NCBI GenBank assembly: GCA_039545315.1
Contig: BCIM01000008.1
Coordinates: 248,001 to 312,000, forward strand
From: Kondoa malvinella
Taxonomy: Eukaryota; Basidiomycota; Agaricostilbomycetes; Agaricostilbales; Kondoaceae
DNA: 64,000 nucleotides
Reading direction: 5' to 3'
Within the stretch, counting starts at the first letter, position 1. Every line of letters begins with the position of its first letter. The notes under the pieces are model-generated. The model ran no database searches, had not been told where the DNA came from, and saw only the letters and a list, made by a program, of their open reading frames with translations. A program made the position numbers and the translations under genes. This document shows positions 10,557-22,265 of the stretch, in pieces.

Positions 10557-13500
10557 ATGGCGGACAATACGACCTTTCGCGAATCCGATTTCAGCGGATC
10601 AAGCAGCGATTCTGAAGATTTGCAACAGCAAACAGACTTTGCAGATTCTTTACAGCTCCTCTCTGCTGAAGAACTGCCAGACTTTTCTGCTGAACGAGAT
10701 GCTGCCTTGGCCCAACAAAATGCTGGTTTACTGCGACGCGTTTCCTCTTCAAGTGAATCCGATTTCGGTCTGCCCGCTTCGACTTCTGCTGGAAGGACTA
10801 CTCGTGATGCTGCTGGGTTGATCACGTCGACATCTGGTAGACCCAATGCTTTGAGGAATCCAGCTTCTGCAATGGCAGGCAACGACTCTGCTTTATCAGC
10901 TATAGAAGAACAGAACGACTCTCATGGTCATTCTGCCCACTTGCGTGATCTAGACTCTCAAATGGATGACTCGCAAGAAGAAGAACCGCTAGAAGAACAA
11001 GATGCAACTGCTCAAACCCCTACGCAGCTCAAACAGCAAGAAGACGCTCGCATGATGCCTCCGCCCAAGTTTGGCGTGAACGGCAAGACAGGCGGACGTA
11101 GACCTGGTAGAGCAATCATTAATGGCTCCATCGCTGCTTCTACTACTTCATCCACTGCTGGACCTACAAACAGCCAAACGAGCAATCGACAAACCCTCAC
11201 ACTTCGCGAACAAGAAAAGGTCCTTCTTCCCTTCTCCGCTGTACAATCTCAATCACAGCTGATTGACAAAGGGTTTAGGTCATTGATCTAGTCAAGAAAG
11301 AGAACTTTTCACTCAAGCTCAAGATTTATTTCCTCGAAGAACGACTGGCTAAACTCGCTCCCGAACATATTGATTCCGCTCTGAAAGAAAACATAGAGCT
11401 TAAAGTAGATTTCCAAACGCTACAACAAGGTCTTTCCTCCCTCTCAATAATCCGATAATGCTGACGAATGGAGTAGAATTGAAGAAGCATAAACGCATGT
11501 GTTTGGAACTGAACCGCGCGGTGGAATCTTTACAATCCGAACGTGATAGCATAGCGCCTTCGAATGATCGGGAAGAACTAGAAGAAGAATTACGCAGTGC
11601 GAAAGCTGATTTGGACGCTATGAAACAACGATCTGGGAAACAGAGGTCAGAAGTTGATTGGGAAAGTGAAGATGCTCGGGTTTGCTCCTATCCTTTGGTT
11701 TCTTTGGATTTGAATTGATGTGTCATTCCCTAGGCCGAGATTTCTAGGCTGAGAGATGAATTACAAGCCGAGCGAGAAGCAAAGGAAGAGATCATGTACC
11801 ATAACAAGGATCTCGAATCCCGTTTAAGGAAAAGTGGAGCCGATTTGAGGTCCAGTGCGGGTAGTAGAGCTTCTGTGGATGATGATGACGGTCGAACGAA
11901 GTCGAGGCGCTCTTTGGAAAGAAGGGTCGAAGAATTGCGGCAGGTGAGAAGACTCTCAGACGGCAGAACAAAGCTGATTTAGGTGCAGGACAACGCAACG
12001 CTGCTCAAACAACTCGATACGCATGTGTCGCAATTATCAGCTCGAAATGCAGAGAAGGAACGTCTCTATGATGATATCGAGAACCTTAAAGCAGATAACA
12101 TGGAACTCGAAGCTGAACTTAGTGTACATCATGCATCTGGCGCAGCACTCGATGCACAAGCCGCAATGCAGAACTTGGATGGCCGAATCGCCTCTATGCA
12201 GGATGTGAGTTGTGATATCATCAAGGCTCTGGCCCTGACGATGTCTCCCGACTCACAGGAAATCAACCATTACAGAGACAAGACTTCATCCATTATGCTC
12301 GAGATGGAACGGAAAGAGTCTGAGATTGAAGACCTGTTACAAGATGGTGATGCACGAGATGTCGAAGTGGAGAATATGCGCAAAGATTGGCAAGCTGAAT
12401 TAGAACATATAAGAATTCAGCGGGACGAAGCTAGAGAGGTACGTGTCGTCTCAATTAATGCTCTGCAAGTCTGATTATTGCGCAAAGATACTGCGCGAAC
12501 GAGAACAAGAGCTGAAAGCGGCTGGCGAGCATCTCGGCAACTTTCAGGACAAGCTGCGCGAAGCAGAGGAAGAGATCGATCACCTTGTCAAAGAGTTGCA
12601 AGCGAAAGAAGATGACAATAATGCGCTCAATGATGAGCTGGATGCAGCGGTCGATGACATCAACAAGGTCAGGGCTTTTGCTCTTCTAGTCCATGATGAT
12701 CTCAATATGAGTGATTTTCTGTCAGCATGGAGCAAGAGTGCAAGAGCTCGAGGAAGAGCTCGACGCCAGAGAGAACCATGTCGCAGATCTGAGCACCAAT
12801 TTGCTGACTGCGGATCGGGATCTCGAGAATCAGCAGATATTACACAATGGCAAAGTCGATGCACTCAAAGATGTTCGTGGCAATATGCTCCCATTATCAT
12901 CTAAACTGACAGAAAAGTAGAAATACAATACCCTCAAGATCAAGCTGGGCGACTTGAAAGTGGAAACTGAGGATCTTCGCAAACAAGTGGAAGACGCGCA
13001 TGCACGCGAAGATGAGATGGCTGAAAGATTAGAGAACGAGCAACAGATGCGGAAGCGTCTGGAAAACCTGAAAGAGGAGCTCCAGCGAAATCTGAAACGG
13101 CTTGAAAAAGAGCACGTTCTGGAGATCGAGAGCAAAAACAAGGTATAAGCCTTCCTATATGGGTCCTGAAGCATGCTGAATATACTCAGACAATTGCGCA
13201 AGCCAACACTGTAGCTGGTCAAGCGAAGAAGACGTTAGAAACAAGGGAAGCTGATCTCGAAAAGGTTCAGAACGCTTTGCGAACTATCGAAGGCGAATCC
13301 AAGCGTCTAGGTCAATCTCATGTGAACGATCGCTCATCTTTGCAACTGGAAGTCGAGCGACTCCGGCGCGATCTCAAGAACTCGAAAAGCGAAGTCGATC
13401 TCGCCAATCTAGCAGTCGATAACGCCGAAGATCGAGTCGCACGTCTTGTGAGTTGTACTTTTTGGTTCTCGGCCGCAACTCAAGCAGTCACTAGACTGCC

Positions 13501-14725
13501 GAAGTCAAGGATCTTTCAACACAGCTCGCTGCATCTACTCAGACCCGGCTCGCCCTCACACAGAAGCTCGACCAAGTCACAAAAGTCAGGGTCTACCCCA
13601 ATGTACTTAATACCGAGCTGAGCTATGTTGGACGGCAGTCTCTCGATGATGCAAAGTCGGGTCTATCTTCAGCCAAGGATCGAGCTTCTCTTGCAGAATC
13701 GCACAATTCCAAAGACTCGAGAGCTAGTGGCAGGCTGGAGTCACAGTATAAGGAGCAGCTGTCGGAGCGGAATACTTTGCTGCAAACAATTGGTCAGATG
13801 CTCGAGAAACTCCTTGGATCAGACAAGTCTTCGGTGAGTTTCGTCTAGAACAACGGCTGAGTATGTTTTCAACTTGTTACAGGCTCGTGCTGGTCTTTCT
13901 GATCCAAAGCCGTCTTCAAACTTCCTGGCCTTCCATGATTTGCTCTTGTCTCGTCTCAAACAGATGGCATCAATTCGCAATACATTCGATCGGAGGATAC
14001 GGGAGGTCGATACTTCGATGAGCGACAAGTATGAGTGAGTGACTGCTAGCCTTGTTTGAATCCTCCTAACCGTGGTTAGATCATTGAAACGTCAATACGA
14101 CTCTCGCATGCGACAGCTAGATCGGTTTGAAGCAGCCATCAAAACCGCTGCTGACGTACAAAGATCGTGGAAGCACAGAGTTGCTATGAAGCAGCAGGAG
14201 ACGGAGACAGCAAAGGTCAGCTTGACACTATACGTAGATCAGGGCCGTATGTTGATCTGACACAGAACACAATTGCTGAGCTTCAAGCTCAAATCTCTGC
14301 TCTAAAAGGTCGAGTACCCTCTGGATCAGGCGAACCAGGTTCAGCTACAAAGATACAGTCTCTGAGTGCAAAGGCTTCAACGGCAGAGAGGCGGCTATTG
14401 GCGACGCAGAATCAGCTAGAATTGGCAGAGGAGAAGCTAGATGAAGCTCGTCAAAAGGTGTCGACAGCTGAGAGCAGGTGGGAAGCACGTTTGAAAGAAC
14501 TCGAACACCGGTGTCGAGCTGCAGAAGAGAAGACCAAGCGCGAGCGGCAAGGCGGGAAAGAGAGGGTCGCTGAACTGCTACAGCAGGTCAAGTACGTTCA
14601 GTCAGACAAATCCTGCCGTGTCGTGCTCAACCTTGCTCTGCTGCAGATCACTGGAGAAGCAAGTCGGAGGAGCGAACAAGCGAAAGGAGGTACTGGGAGA
14701 CTTGGTTGCAAGGGTACAGCAATAG
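10557..14725 (+). CDS. Centrosomin-motif (Cnn_1N) coiled-coil protein, Mto1/Pcp1-like
   Basis: A long coiled-coil protein expected to recruit the gamma-tubulin complex to spindle pole bodies or other microtubule-organising centres. The N-terminal 240 residues are acidic and Ser-rich. The exon ending at about 11277 is followed by the centrosomin motif 1: LTLREQEKVL, then KENFSLKLKIYFLEERLAKL and KENIELKVDFQTLQQ (about 11295-11425). This matches the Cnn_1N/Mto1 family that binds gamma-tubulin complexes. The rest is heptad-rich Glu/Lys/Gln sequence through about a dozen short introns, and ends in KEVLGDLVARVQQ. The segment SWKHRVAMKQQE near 14170 lies where PACT-like targeting regions sit, but I cannot confirm one. 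A GA-rich tract lies just upstream of the ATG. The stop is 84 bases from that of the convergent SET gene. Confidence 0.85.
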
Positions 14726-14808
14726 AGGTGTTGTAGGGGTATGTGCCTTCGTTGATCTTCATGTAGATAATACATTGTACCGTGTACTTGTACCATTACA
14801 GCGCCTAA

Positions 14809-15966
14809 TCACAGCTGAGCCTCGTAGGGCAAGAAGCCTCGACAGTGAGCTGCTCTGCATGTACAAACAGTCTTGCCTAGTGCGACCGGTGGACCATTGA
14901 CCTCGTTCCCTGCGTTGCCGTAATCAAAGCTGAGCTCTTCGTCTGCCTGAATACTTTGTCGAGCGAAAAGTCTGCGTTCAAAGGATCAACGAGTTGTCAA
15001 GGGATCTCTTGTAGATCAGCCTACGCAGCAGTCGGCAACAGCTTTCCTGCTATTCTTACGAATACCATGCACAGATTGGGAGAGCAAGAGTGATTTGCAA
15101 AGCGTCTAGTACAGTGTTCAGCTGGAATCAAAGAAGCATTGATCGATTGCTATACCCGATATTGCCAACATGAGTCGGACTGGACAGATCAGAGGTTACT
15201 TAGACCGCAGCGGTAATAACTCACTCGATTATGGTCTTGTAGCTGCTGCCATCTTGCGAATGTTCATTAAGCACAAGCACATAGTTGTCTTGAGAAGCGC
15301 GCGAAGCCCATCGATCCCGAGCTTGCGTAGATGAGAGATACTCTGTACTGTCCGATTGAGCCAGAGAGCGTTTTGACAGTCCATTGTAAGCCTACCGCCA
15401 GCGTAAAGGCAGATGAAACGGCCTTGCGATATTGGTTCCTTGGCGAACAAGCCTAGACCTTTGTGGTATGCTTTTGCGACCTTCAGAGGCGCTCTGTGTC
15501 ACCGAGCGTTGGCCAGAGACATATGTGGGCAAGCAATCGTCTCACGTTACGCCTCTTTGCGTCAATTTGGTAGGACATGCACCAGTGCACGAACACGAGC
15601 GGCCGCATTCGACAAGGACATGAGAAGAAGGCAAGGCATGCAGCAGTAACTCGGAGCTTTCGTTGTAGAAGAGACCTTGTCCAAAGTATTTCAGCTTAGC
15701 CGCAGCAGTAACAACAAGATGGCAAAGACCATGAGTCTCAATGCAGTCACAGGCGAGAGAGCATCCGTCTAGGCAGTCGCAGCCATCTTCCAGATCATCT
15801 TCGAGACCTTCAGGCAGAATGTACGAAGGCGAATACTTGGAGTCTCGTCAAAACTTGATTCACAGCTTCACAACGCGGAAGGCACCTTGAAGTCTTGACA
15901 AAGCAACAAGTCTGCTTGCGAGATTTCTATTGGCACAGGCTCGGCTCCATTAGCGACATCAGGCAT
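14809..15966 (-). CDS. SET-domain histone H3K9 methyltransferase, SUV39/Clr4-like
   Basis: A predicted nuclear lysine methyltransferase for H3K9 heterochromatin. Splicing 49-55 nt introns gives a pre-SET zinc region (GCDCLDGCSLACDC, then ECGRSCSCTGACPT). The SET core follows: GLGLFAKEPISQGRFICLYAGEYL (two exons), QDNYVLVLNEH, KTIIDPTHVGNIG, RFANHSCSPNL and QADEELSFDYGN. A post-SET CTCRAAHCRGFLPY ends the protein near a TGA at 14811-14809. These are the catalytic NHSC and Tyr elements plus the Cys triads typical of SUV39/Clr4. From the ATG at 15966 I find about 300 residues and no chromodomain, unlike SUV39H/Clr4; an upstream exon may have been missed. It converges with the Cnn_1N gene. DIM-5 also lacks a chromodomain, so the short form is not unprecedented. 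Confidence 0.85.
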
Positions 15967-16149
15967 CCGAAGTCATTGATCAGTGAAGAAGTATAATTCG
16001 ATGTGAATTCCCTGCAAACGGATGCTGGCTGAACGCACGGAACAAATCGAGACTACACGTTGATGATATGTGAATGTGTGAATCTATATACAAATGCTGT
16101 GTTGATATGCAAAAGTCCATGAGCCGCCGCATGCAAGATCTTCATCAGG

Positions 16150-17040
16150 CTATTCTCCTGCTGCAGCTCCAGCAATCCTACCGGCGACTTTCGCGAGGTG
16201 CTGAGATAAGTCGTTAAGTATGATCTGAAGTGGCAGTTGCAGGTGATCGAATTCTGGCGAGTCAAAGATTCGCTGGAAGAGGTCTTTAAGTAGCTCACTC
16301 ATTGTAGCTCGTAGTGACTCACGTATGATTCTGTCATGTCTAGCGATACATAGACGTTGCTGAAGTACCATTTAGCTTGGCAGGGATGCGGAAGAGACAA
16401 GAGACTTACTGCACTTCGACATCATATGGACTGATCTCGGGCCTGCACGAAGGCTTAACAGTAGCACCTGGGGAACTCAATGTACTTACGAGATGAACCA
16501 GGGAGGCGGACTATAAGCAGCGTTCAGTCAACGTATAAATCTGATGCCTTGCAACTGACCAGAAATGGAATCTGTAGCACCGATCAGCTGGAAGTTTGCA
16601 TATTAGTCAGGCAGCGCTTACTCGTAAGACTTGCCATTAGGCGCTATCCCGAACTTCCCCCAATGCGAGCGAACAGGTTGAGCTGACCCTTATTCGATCT
16701 GTATTGAGCTTGCTCCACTCGGCCTGAGCAGGATGTTCACTCACAGTAGACATTCGAGTCGGGAATGCGACCCTACTGTACTATTAGTTTTCAGTCGAAG
16801 CAAGTTACATCAGACTGACCGGTTCGACTTCCCAACACTTCAACCGCCTTTAAGTTTAATGAACAGCTGTCCCAACAGCGGCCTTTGGTTAGAGACATAC
16901 CAGAGATGCTTCAGCGGTTCATTATCGCGTCCGCCGTAGGGCTTGAGAAGAAAGAATAGAAGTCATTGTCCGGAGCATACGTAGCAGGATGACAAGACCA
17001 ACATGAACATCTGAGAACTTTGCGGATCGCTCGGATGGAA
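16150..17040 (-). CDS. Multi-exon gene of unknown function
   Basis: Splice-consistent reading on the minus strand joins, from about 17000 downwards, MFMLVLSSCYPYGGRDNEPL, LNLKAVEVLGSRT, FGIAPNGKSYEFHF, CPPPWFISPYDVEVQ and a last exon HDRIIRESLRATMSELLKDL. It ends in KVAGRIAGAAAGE and a stop at 16150. Exons are 15-90 bases with introns of 38-72 nt. I recognise no family, and the start is not located. The final amphipathic helix-rich segment is the best supported part. The gap to the SET gene start is under 200 bases. Confidence 0.45.
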
Positions 17041-17510
17041 CCTAAGAGTAATAATGTCAGTCAGACAAGCATAGCAAGATCGTTCAAACGACGGACTGGC
17101 AGCCGACCCGATGACATCCTGCTTGCAGATATTTACGCTTCTAAGGTATATAGAATATGATGAGGGCCAGCCTTGGTCAGATTGACACGAAGAGAATGAA
17201 AAGAGAGAAGAGAGAGATGATGAGAGATGAAAAGAAGAGCAAGAAGAGTATTTCGGATGGCCTCTCGTAGAAGAACAAAGGGTCACAACTGTCCTTAGGC
17301 AGTCATCTAGCCAAATCGTCGCCATACTATACCCCATTGGAGCTACTGTTGCAACATAATTGTCCCTTTTGAAATTCCTGCGGCCGATACATGCTCTGGG
17401 TATAAAAGTGCTAAAGAAGACCATAACAGGGTATCGACAGAATTCACAGTCGTTATGGGTATACCAACTTGTTGAAGCCCAAAAGTCATAGTCGTAGTGA
17501 TGATACGCAA
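17041..17510. other. Intergenic stretch
   Basis: No supported gene. A GA-rich segment (about 17180-17245) looks like low-complexity promoter or UTR sequence. The open frame on the minus strand at 16963-17424 is Ser-rich and probably fortuitous. Confidence 0.3.
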
Positions 17511-19020
17511 TCAGTCGCGGACAGTGACGAAAGTTCGATGGTCGGAATTGTCGGTTGCTGATGACATGGCGGATTGGTAGGTCATTGTAGAGGCCATAGA
17601 TGTGACGCGTGACCGGCTGTAGTCGTCACTTTGCTGTACAGTGATAGCCGGTGTCGGACTTGAGGGTTGAGGTGGTAAAGGCGCAGAGTCTTCGGGTCGT
17701 GTTGTCTGGGAAGACAAGGTGCGTTGAGCCAGTCGTGGAGGAGTTGATGGTCGATTTGAGGGGACTGGTGAAGGAGCTACTGATGCAGGTGTACTTGGCG
17801 CAGTCAGGACTTCCGCAGCTTCATCGGTATCTGGTCCGTATGAAGAGAAGAGCGGAATAGCAGGAGGTGCACTGCTGACGTCGTAAGAGGGTGCTTCGTT
17901 GTTCGCAGGTACACCTGCCATGCGAAGGAGCGATTCTTTTGACGACAGGAAGCTCATCTGTGCTGATGAAAGCCCTGATCGTGGGTATTTGTATATCGAA
18001 GAAGATGACACAAATGTATCCGGCAAAGGTGAAGAGATCACAAGCGACGAGGCTGAAGATGAGGCTTGGCCTGCAACCTTGCCTCGATAAATGCCTTGAT
18101 TCTTCGATGCCGACGGGCCGCGGTTTCTGAAGACGGTTCTGAAACCCCTAGAAGAGCTTGCTGGAGTAGTGCCATCCATTGATTGAGCTGCTCGGTGACC
18201 CGGGTGAAAGTTGGGCATTGCAGAAGTCGAGCGAGACATTGGATCGCCTGCTGTTGAGGCTAACGAGACTTGCGAAGCTGATGCTATGTTGGCGATATGA
18301 ATGTTGCTGCCCATTGGCGTGGCGGGCGAAGAGTGCGAGCGTGATCGATACACATACTCTGGAGGCTCGAGGCGAGAAGTCGTGTGACTGATAACGGAAG
18401 GCGAATGTTCCGGAGAGAGACTTGCGGCGTCCGAAGATGTTGATGATCGCGACAGCTCATGCGAAGGCGGCACGATAGAGTCCATAGACGGTCGCACCTC
18501 GTCCATAGAAGGGCGTATTGCGAAAGATGGTCGTGGTATTTCTTCCTCATTTTGACCTTCTGGCTTCACGAGTACAAGCTCGTCGTCGCCTGCTTCAGCA
18601 TTGTATGATGGAATAGAGTGAATGCTACATCATAAATTGAGCGCGAAGCCTTTCTGCCTACTGGAACACTCACCTGCCGCCGCTATCTTGTCGCTGGCCA
18701 TACCTAAACGCCCTTCCTCGCACAGGTCTACCATTGGCTCCAATCTGAATAGGCCGGGTCTGAGATTGTGATACTCTTTCCGACACTATAGCGCGATTCT
18801 CTGCAACCGGGTTGCTTCGCCTATGCGCAAGTGGTGGCCGCGAGCTGACTTGTCTCAATGCTGTATCCAGGAGAGCTGAAGATCCGTCCGGCGAAGTTTG
18901 TTGAGATTTGCCTCGCTTCTTTGCCCACCATAGCTTGAGGTTGTTGCGCTTCGCAGACCTATCACGGAATTGTCATTTCACAACTTTGACAAGACTCAGG
19001 CCAGCCTACAGGAATGGCAT
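17511..19020 (-). CDS. Ser/Pro-rich low-complexity protein, function unknown
   Basis: A 352-residue open exon (18569-17511) rich in Ser, Pro and Thr is joined by a 49-nt GTGAGT intron to an upstream exon. That exon reads SIHSIPSYNAEAGDDELVLV at the junction and, earlier, NNLKLWWAKKRGKSQQ. A further upstream intron (19009-18959) leads to MPFL, giving the tentative start. The frame before that ATG stays open for some 45 codons, including RPDVLAFCPETLLPSGRIVV, so the true start may lie further upstream. No domain is recognised; repeats such as IRPSMDEVRPSMDS suggest phosphorylated disordered sequence. It may be the cytoplasmic part of the single-span gene immediately upstream (see findings). Confidence 0.55.
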
Positions 19021-19268
19021 CAGCAGCAGCACAGCAGCCCTTCGCAATGAACAAGGTGAACTTTGCACAACAATGCGGCCTGAAGGAAGAAGCGTCTCAG
19101 GACAAAAAGCAAGGACGTCAGGTCGTTCGGTCAACTCGGTCACAGACGTAAAAGCAGGCAAGCACAAAGATCATACTGTATCATATCAGACGCTCTACAC
19201 TGCATTTCCATTCTCAACAAAGCTGTGCAACCCGAAATATCCCTCATCATGGAAAGTCGCCGCGTCAT

Positions 19269-19885
19269 TTACACGCGTCGAAGAATAGCTTCGTGCGTAT
19301 ATACCGTAGGCGCCTCGCTTCTCGCCTGTTCTGATGAGCCAGATCCAGTATCACGCGCGCTTCTTTCCGTTCGTCGTTCGCCCCGAGATGAAGTATTTGA
19401 CCGAGAAGTCCAATTAGGTAGAGCGTAGATGGATGATCGGGATGATTTGGTTCGAGAGTAGGCTGGAGGTGGCTCTAGTGGAGCTGGAGCATCATCTGGT
19501 AAAGTAATTGCTGTAGGAGGAGTGACCGCTTCGAAACCAGGTCGCAGGTATTTTTGGCTAGACACATTGTCAGCCGAATCGTACCGATAAAGTCGCAAGC
19601 TTACTATAGAGGTAGTGTGCCATTTCCCATCTGTGCTTGCCGCTGGATAGCCAATTTCTGCGGCAAAAGATTAGCAATCGTGTGATACTGATTTGGGCAA
19701 GAGCTCACATTGGCTGTATGCCTTCGCCAAAGCGCAATGCCCATAAAAGCCAGCGAAAGACCAGCTACGCTTGCAAAGACTGCCGCAAAAGGTGCCCACG
19801 AGCTCGCGGTTTGAGGTAGGTTTGAAGCTAAAGGCGGTAGTGAGGCTGAAGGAAGTAAAGATTCGGTAGCGAGAGAAGTGCTCAT
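19269..19885 (-). CDS. Single-span membrane protein with PPPAY tail
   Basis: From the ATG at 19885 the reading begins MSTSLATESLLPSASLPP, then one transmembrane segment (WAPFAAVFASVAGLSLAFMGIAL) followed by a positive WRRHTAN. A GTGAGC..CAG intron leads to KLAIQRQAQMGNGTLPL, and a second intron (GTAAGC..TAG, about 19604-19558) leads to a cytosolic Pro/Ser/Arg-rich tail with PPPAYSRTKSS. The frame closes at 19269. The layout (short Ser/Thr-rich outside, one span, basic and PY-like tail) resembles fungal surface sensors, but there is no family match. A PPxY motif could recruit a NEDD4/Rsp5 ligase (inference). A donor at the stop (GTGTAAATG) leaves open fusion with the downstream Ser-rich gene. 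Confidence 0.6.
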
Positions 19886-20935
19886 AATGAGTGGGAAAGA
19901 ATGGATGAGAAGACAAGAAGGCAGATTGAAGGTTTTCTCCCAATGTCAAGTTCGAGGCGATGCTGTTCGACTAACGGACAATGCACCGCTCGTGACGCTG
20001 GGGCGGACGGCGTCGGCGAGGATGACAGCAAGCATGGCCGGCATACAATTCAGTGTCAGGGATAGTGGAACATGGGAAGGCGCAGGCAGCAATGACTTGG
20101 ACAAAACTGAGCCAAACCGCGCAGGTGTTGGCAAGTGGATCACGGCAGCGCAAGCGTTTGAGCTCTGCAAGGGACAGACGGCGATAGACTGGCATGAGAA
20201 GCAGCTAGTGCGAAACCGCAGAGAGATACAAAAGAAGAGAAAAACCTGCTGCTTATTGAGGACTTCATGATATCACCAACAACGAAGACGCCATGTACCT
20301 CTTGATCCAGCATGTCTGGTACGCTTTGGGAGCTCTTGTGCGACCTGTCCAGATGGAGGAGAATTGCCGTCTCAGGCGCGGTCTTCACAGATTGCGAAGT
20401 GTTGGCATTGATTAGCCTTTCTCTTTGCGGGGCCGCTATATGGACAATCTTATCGCCTTCCTATGCGCATTGAGCAGCCAGAACTTGTGTTCTTTCCTGT
20501 TCGTGGCTTGACGTGCTCGTTTGTGCTGTGTTTTGTCCCTCTGAAACCCGCCTCATGGCGTTCCATATGCTCTTCTGCTTATCTTTCTGTCTTATGCTCT
20601 CCCCTACTGCACCTGCTATGCCATCACCGCGCAGAAGCACGCGACGTATACTTAGACGGATAAGTATATCTACTTTTCAGCTGCGAAGCCTGAGACAGCA
20701 AAGTGATTTTAGGAAGCCGGAACTGATACTGTGCCATACTAGTCTCTGTGCATAAGCGCCTTGAGTGCTCCAATTGCCCAATGCAAGACAACCGTTACCT
20801 TGACCTTAAGACCATTCCAGCATGTCTGGCGCAAGCTTTTCCGAAGTGATATGAATGATGTTTCTACATGGCTTGGAAATTTGGCATAGGTCTATTCGAG
20901 TAGTGTACATTGCCCTTGGGCCGAGCATGCCGTGA
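19886..20935. other. Region without a supported gene
   Basis: The minus strand has a short frame near 20270 starting MKSSISSRFFSSFVSLCGFA, which looks like a signal peptide. A separate 75-codon frame is at 20170-19946. I could not join them by convincing splice sites. The rest (20400-20935) is featureless to me and is probably 3' flanking sequence of the next minus-strand gene. Confidence 0.3.
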
Positions 20936-22092
20936 CTATGCGATCTCTTCAACCCTGCGACGGTCGTGCAATCTGGCCTCATTGGAGTGCACGTAAGCTG
21001 TACTGTCTCTTGGGAAAGCTATGCAGTTGATTGTCTCTAGAGGCTTCCCTTGGTTATAGGGGAAATGTACTTCCGAGAAACCAAGCAATTCGATTTCGCC
21101 AGTGAAATCGTCCGGCCAAGCCACGTTTGCAGACTTTGCAGCATCTTTGATAGTGAACACGAACACTTGATTGGAGAAGTAGTCTTGCGTAATAACGCAA
21201 CTGCCGTTCGCTTCATGGCGAAAGATTTTGTAGCTTGGCTGAGACTTGCCCGCCTTCGAAGCAGCACAGGGCGAGTAAGTGAAGTAGTCATCGAGTATCC
21301 GGTGTGGAAAGATGCCCATTTCTCGTGTATGCTCTTCCCGTTGGACGGCAAGGTCCGAGTAGACGTTCCAAAGATCATCCCGCTGTCATATGTAATGGGC
21401 AAGGCTCAAGCAATGCGGTAGACAGTGACGAACGATGATTCGAATCTATTAAGAAGGTTTAGTCTGGCCTTTGATAGTCGATAGGAAAACCCGACCTGAT
21501 CAGCAGCGTCTGTTTTGTTTACTTTCGATTTCAACACAGGCACCTTGCTGCTCGTACAATTGTAGTAATATGTCGCCAAGCCCTTCAGGTTTCGACTATC
21601 TCGTTTCAATTTGAAAAAAGCTTGCGTCAACTTCCGAAGATGCAGCTGTTGATTGGCTTCGAGAGTTCGGAGATGCTTTCTTGCAGCTGCGGTTATCGAC
21701 ACCGCAACAGTCGAAGGCTGAGGGGCGTGTCCGTGGCTTCCGGGAGGCGTTTGAGACTGCGGCTGTTTGGCTGCATATGAGAGAAGAGGGCGTTGGGATT
21801 CATGGGACGTTCTCCTAGATTCGATAGAAGAGCGAGGGTTGTTCATAATGGTTGTAACGGAAGAAAAAGTGAAGTTCGAAAGATCGTCGAAGAAGACATC
21901 AGCACAGCCGTCTTGCCCTTTTTGGCTGTTCACCTTTGCAACTGTATTGCGGGCATTAGCTTCGAGAAGCGCAGCATGGTGACCACCCTCACAGCGTGCC
22001 CTGCATATCATTGAGCTAGAATGTCTGTCCCATGAATAGAACGAAGGAAGAAAGGGAAGGAAAGAGCTGACTAGCAAGCTAGCGGACAGCAA
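20936..22092 (-). CDS. Predicted secreted protein, unknown family
   Basis: The ATG at 22092 starts MLSASLLVSSFLPFLPSF, a likely signal peptide, followed by a polar linker and a helical region with AARKHLRTLEANQQLHLRKL. A later exon gives RDDLWNVYSDLAVQREEHT, RILDDYFTYSPCAASKAG, SCVITQDYFSNQVFVF and WPDDFTGEIELLGFSEVHF, ending at 20936. The joint uses a GTC.. donor and an acceptor at about 21387; a second, overlapping intron choice (GTCGGG..TAG, about 21508-21460) is possible, so 10-20 residues in the middle are uncertain. I recognise no domain. Open frames on the opposite strand overlap but lack splice logic. Confidence 0.55.
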
Positions 22093-22265
22093 AGCAGTAC
22101 AATGGAGTGCAAAAGGGGAAGTTTAGATGGGACTTGCACAAACAGACAGGAACAGGTTAAAGAGAGCTTTAAGGAGAAGCTATACCGAATCGAATCTTGT
22201 CGGTCATGTCGAAAGTATACGCGACGCTGCAAAGAACAACAACTCCAATGAATACGTTGCTCTCT

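Noticed and set aside
16800..16840. Possible tRNA B-box (GGTTCGACTTCCC) near 16821
   Set aside because: No matching A-box or cloverleaf arms could be drawn upstream, and the site lies within a predicted minus-strand gene.
16963..17424. 153-codon minus-strand frame rich in Ser/Cys
   Set aside because: It runs through likely introns of the gene below and through low-complexity GA sequence; composition is not protein-like.
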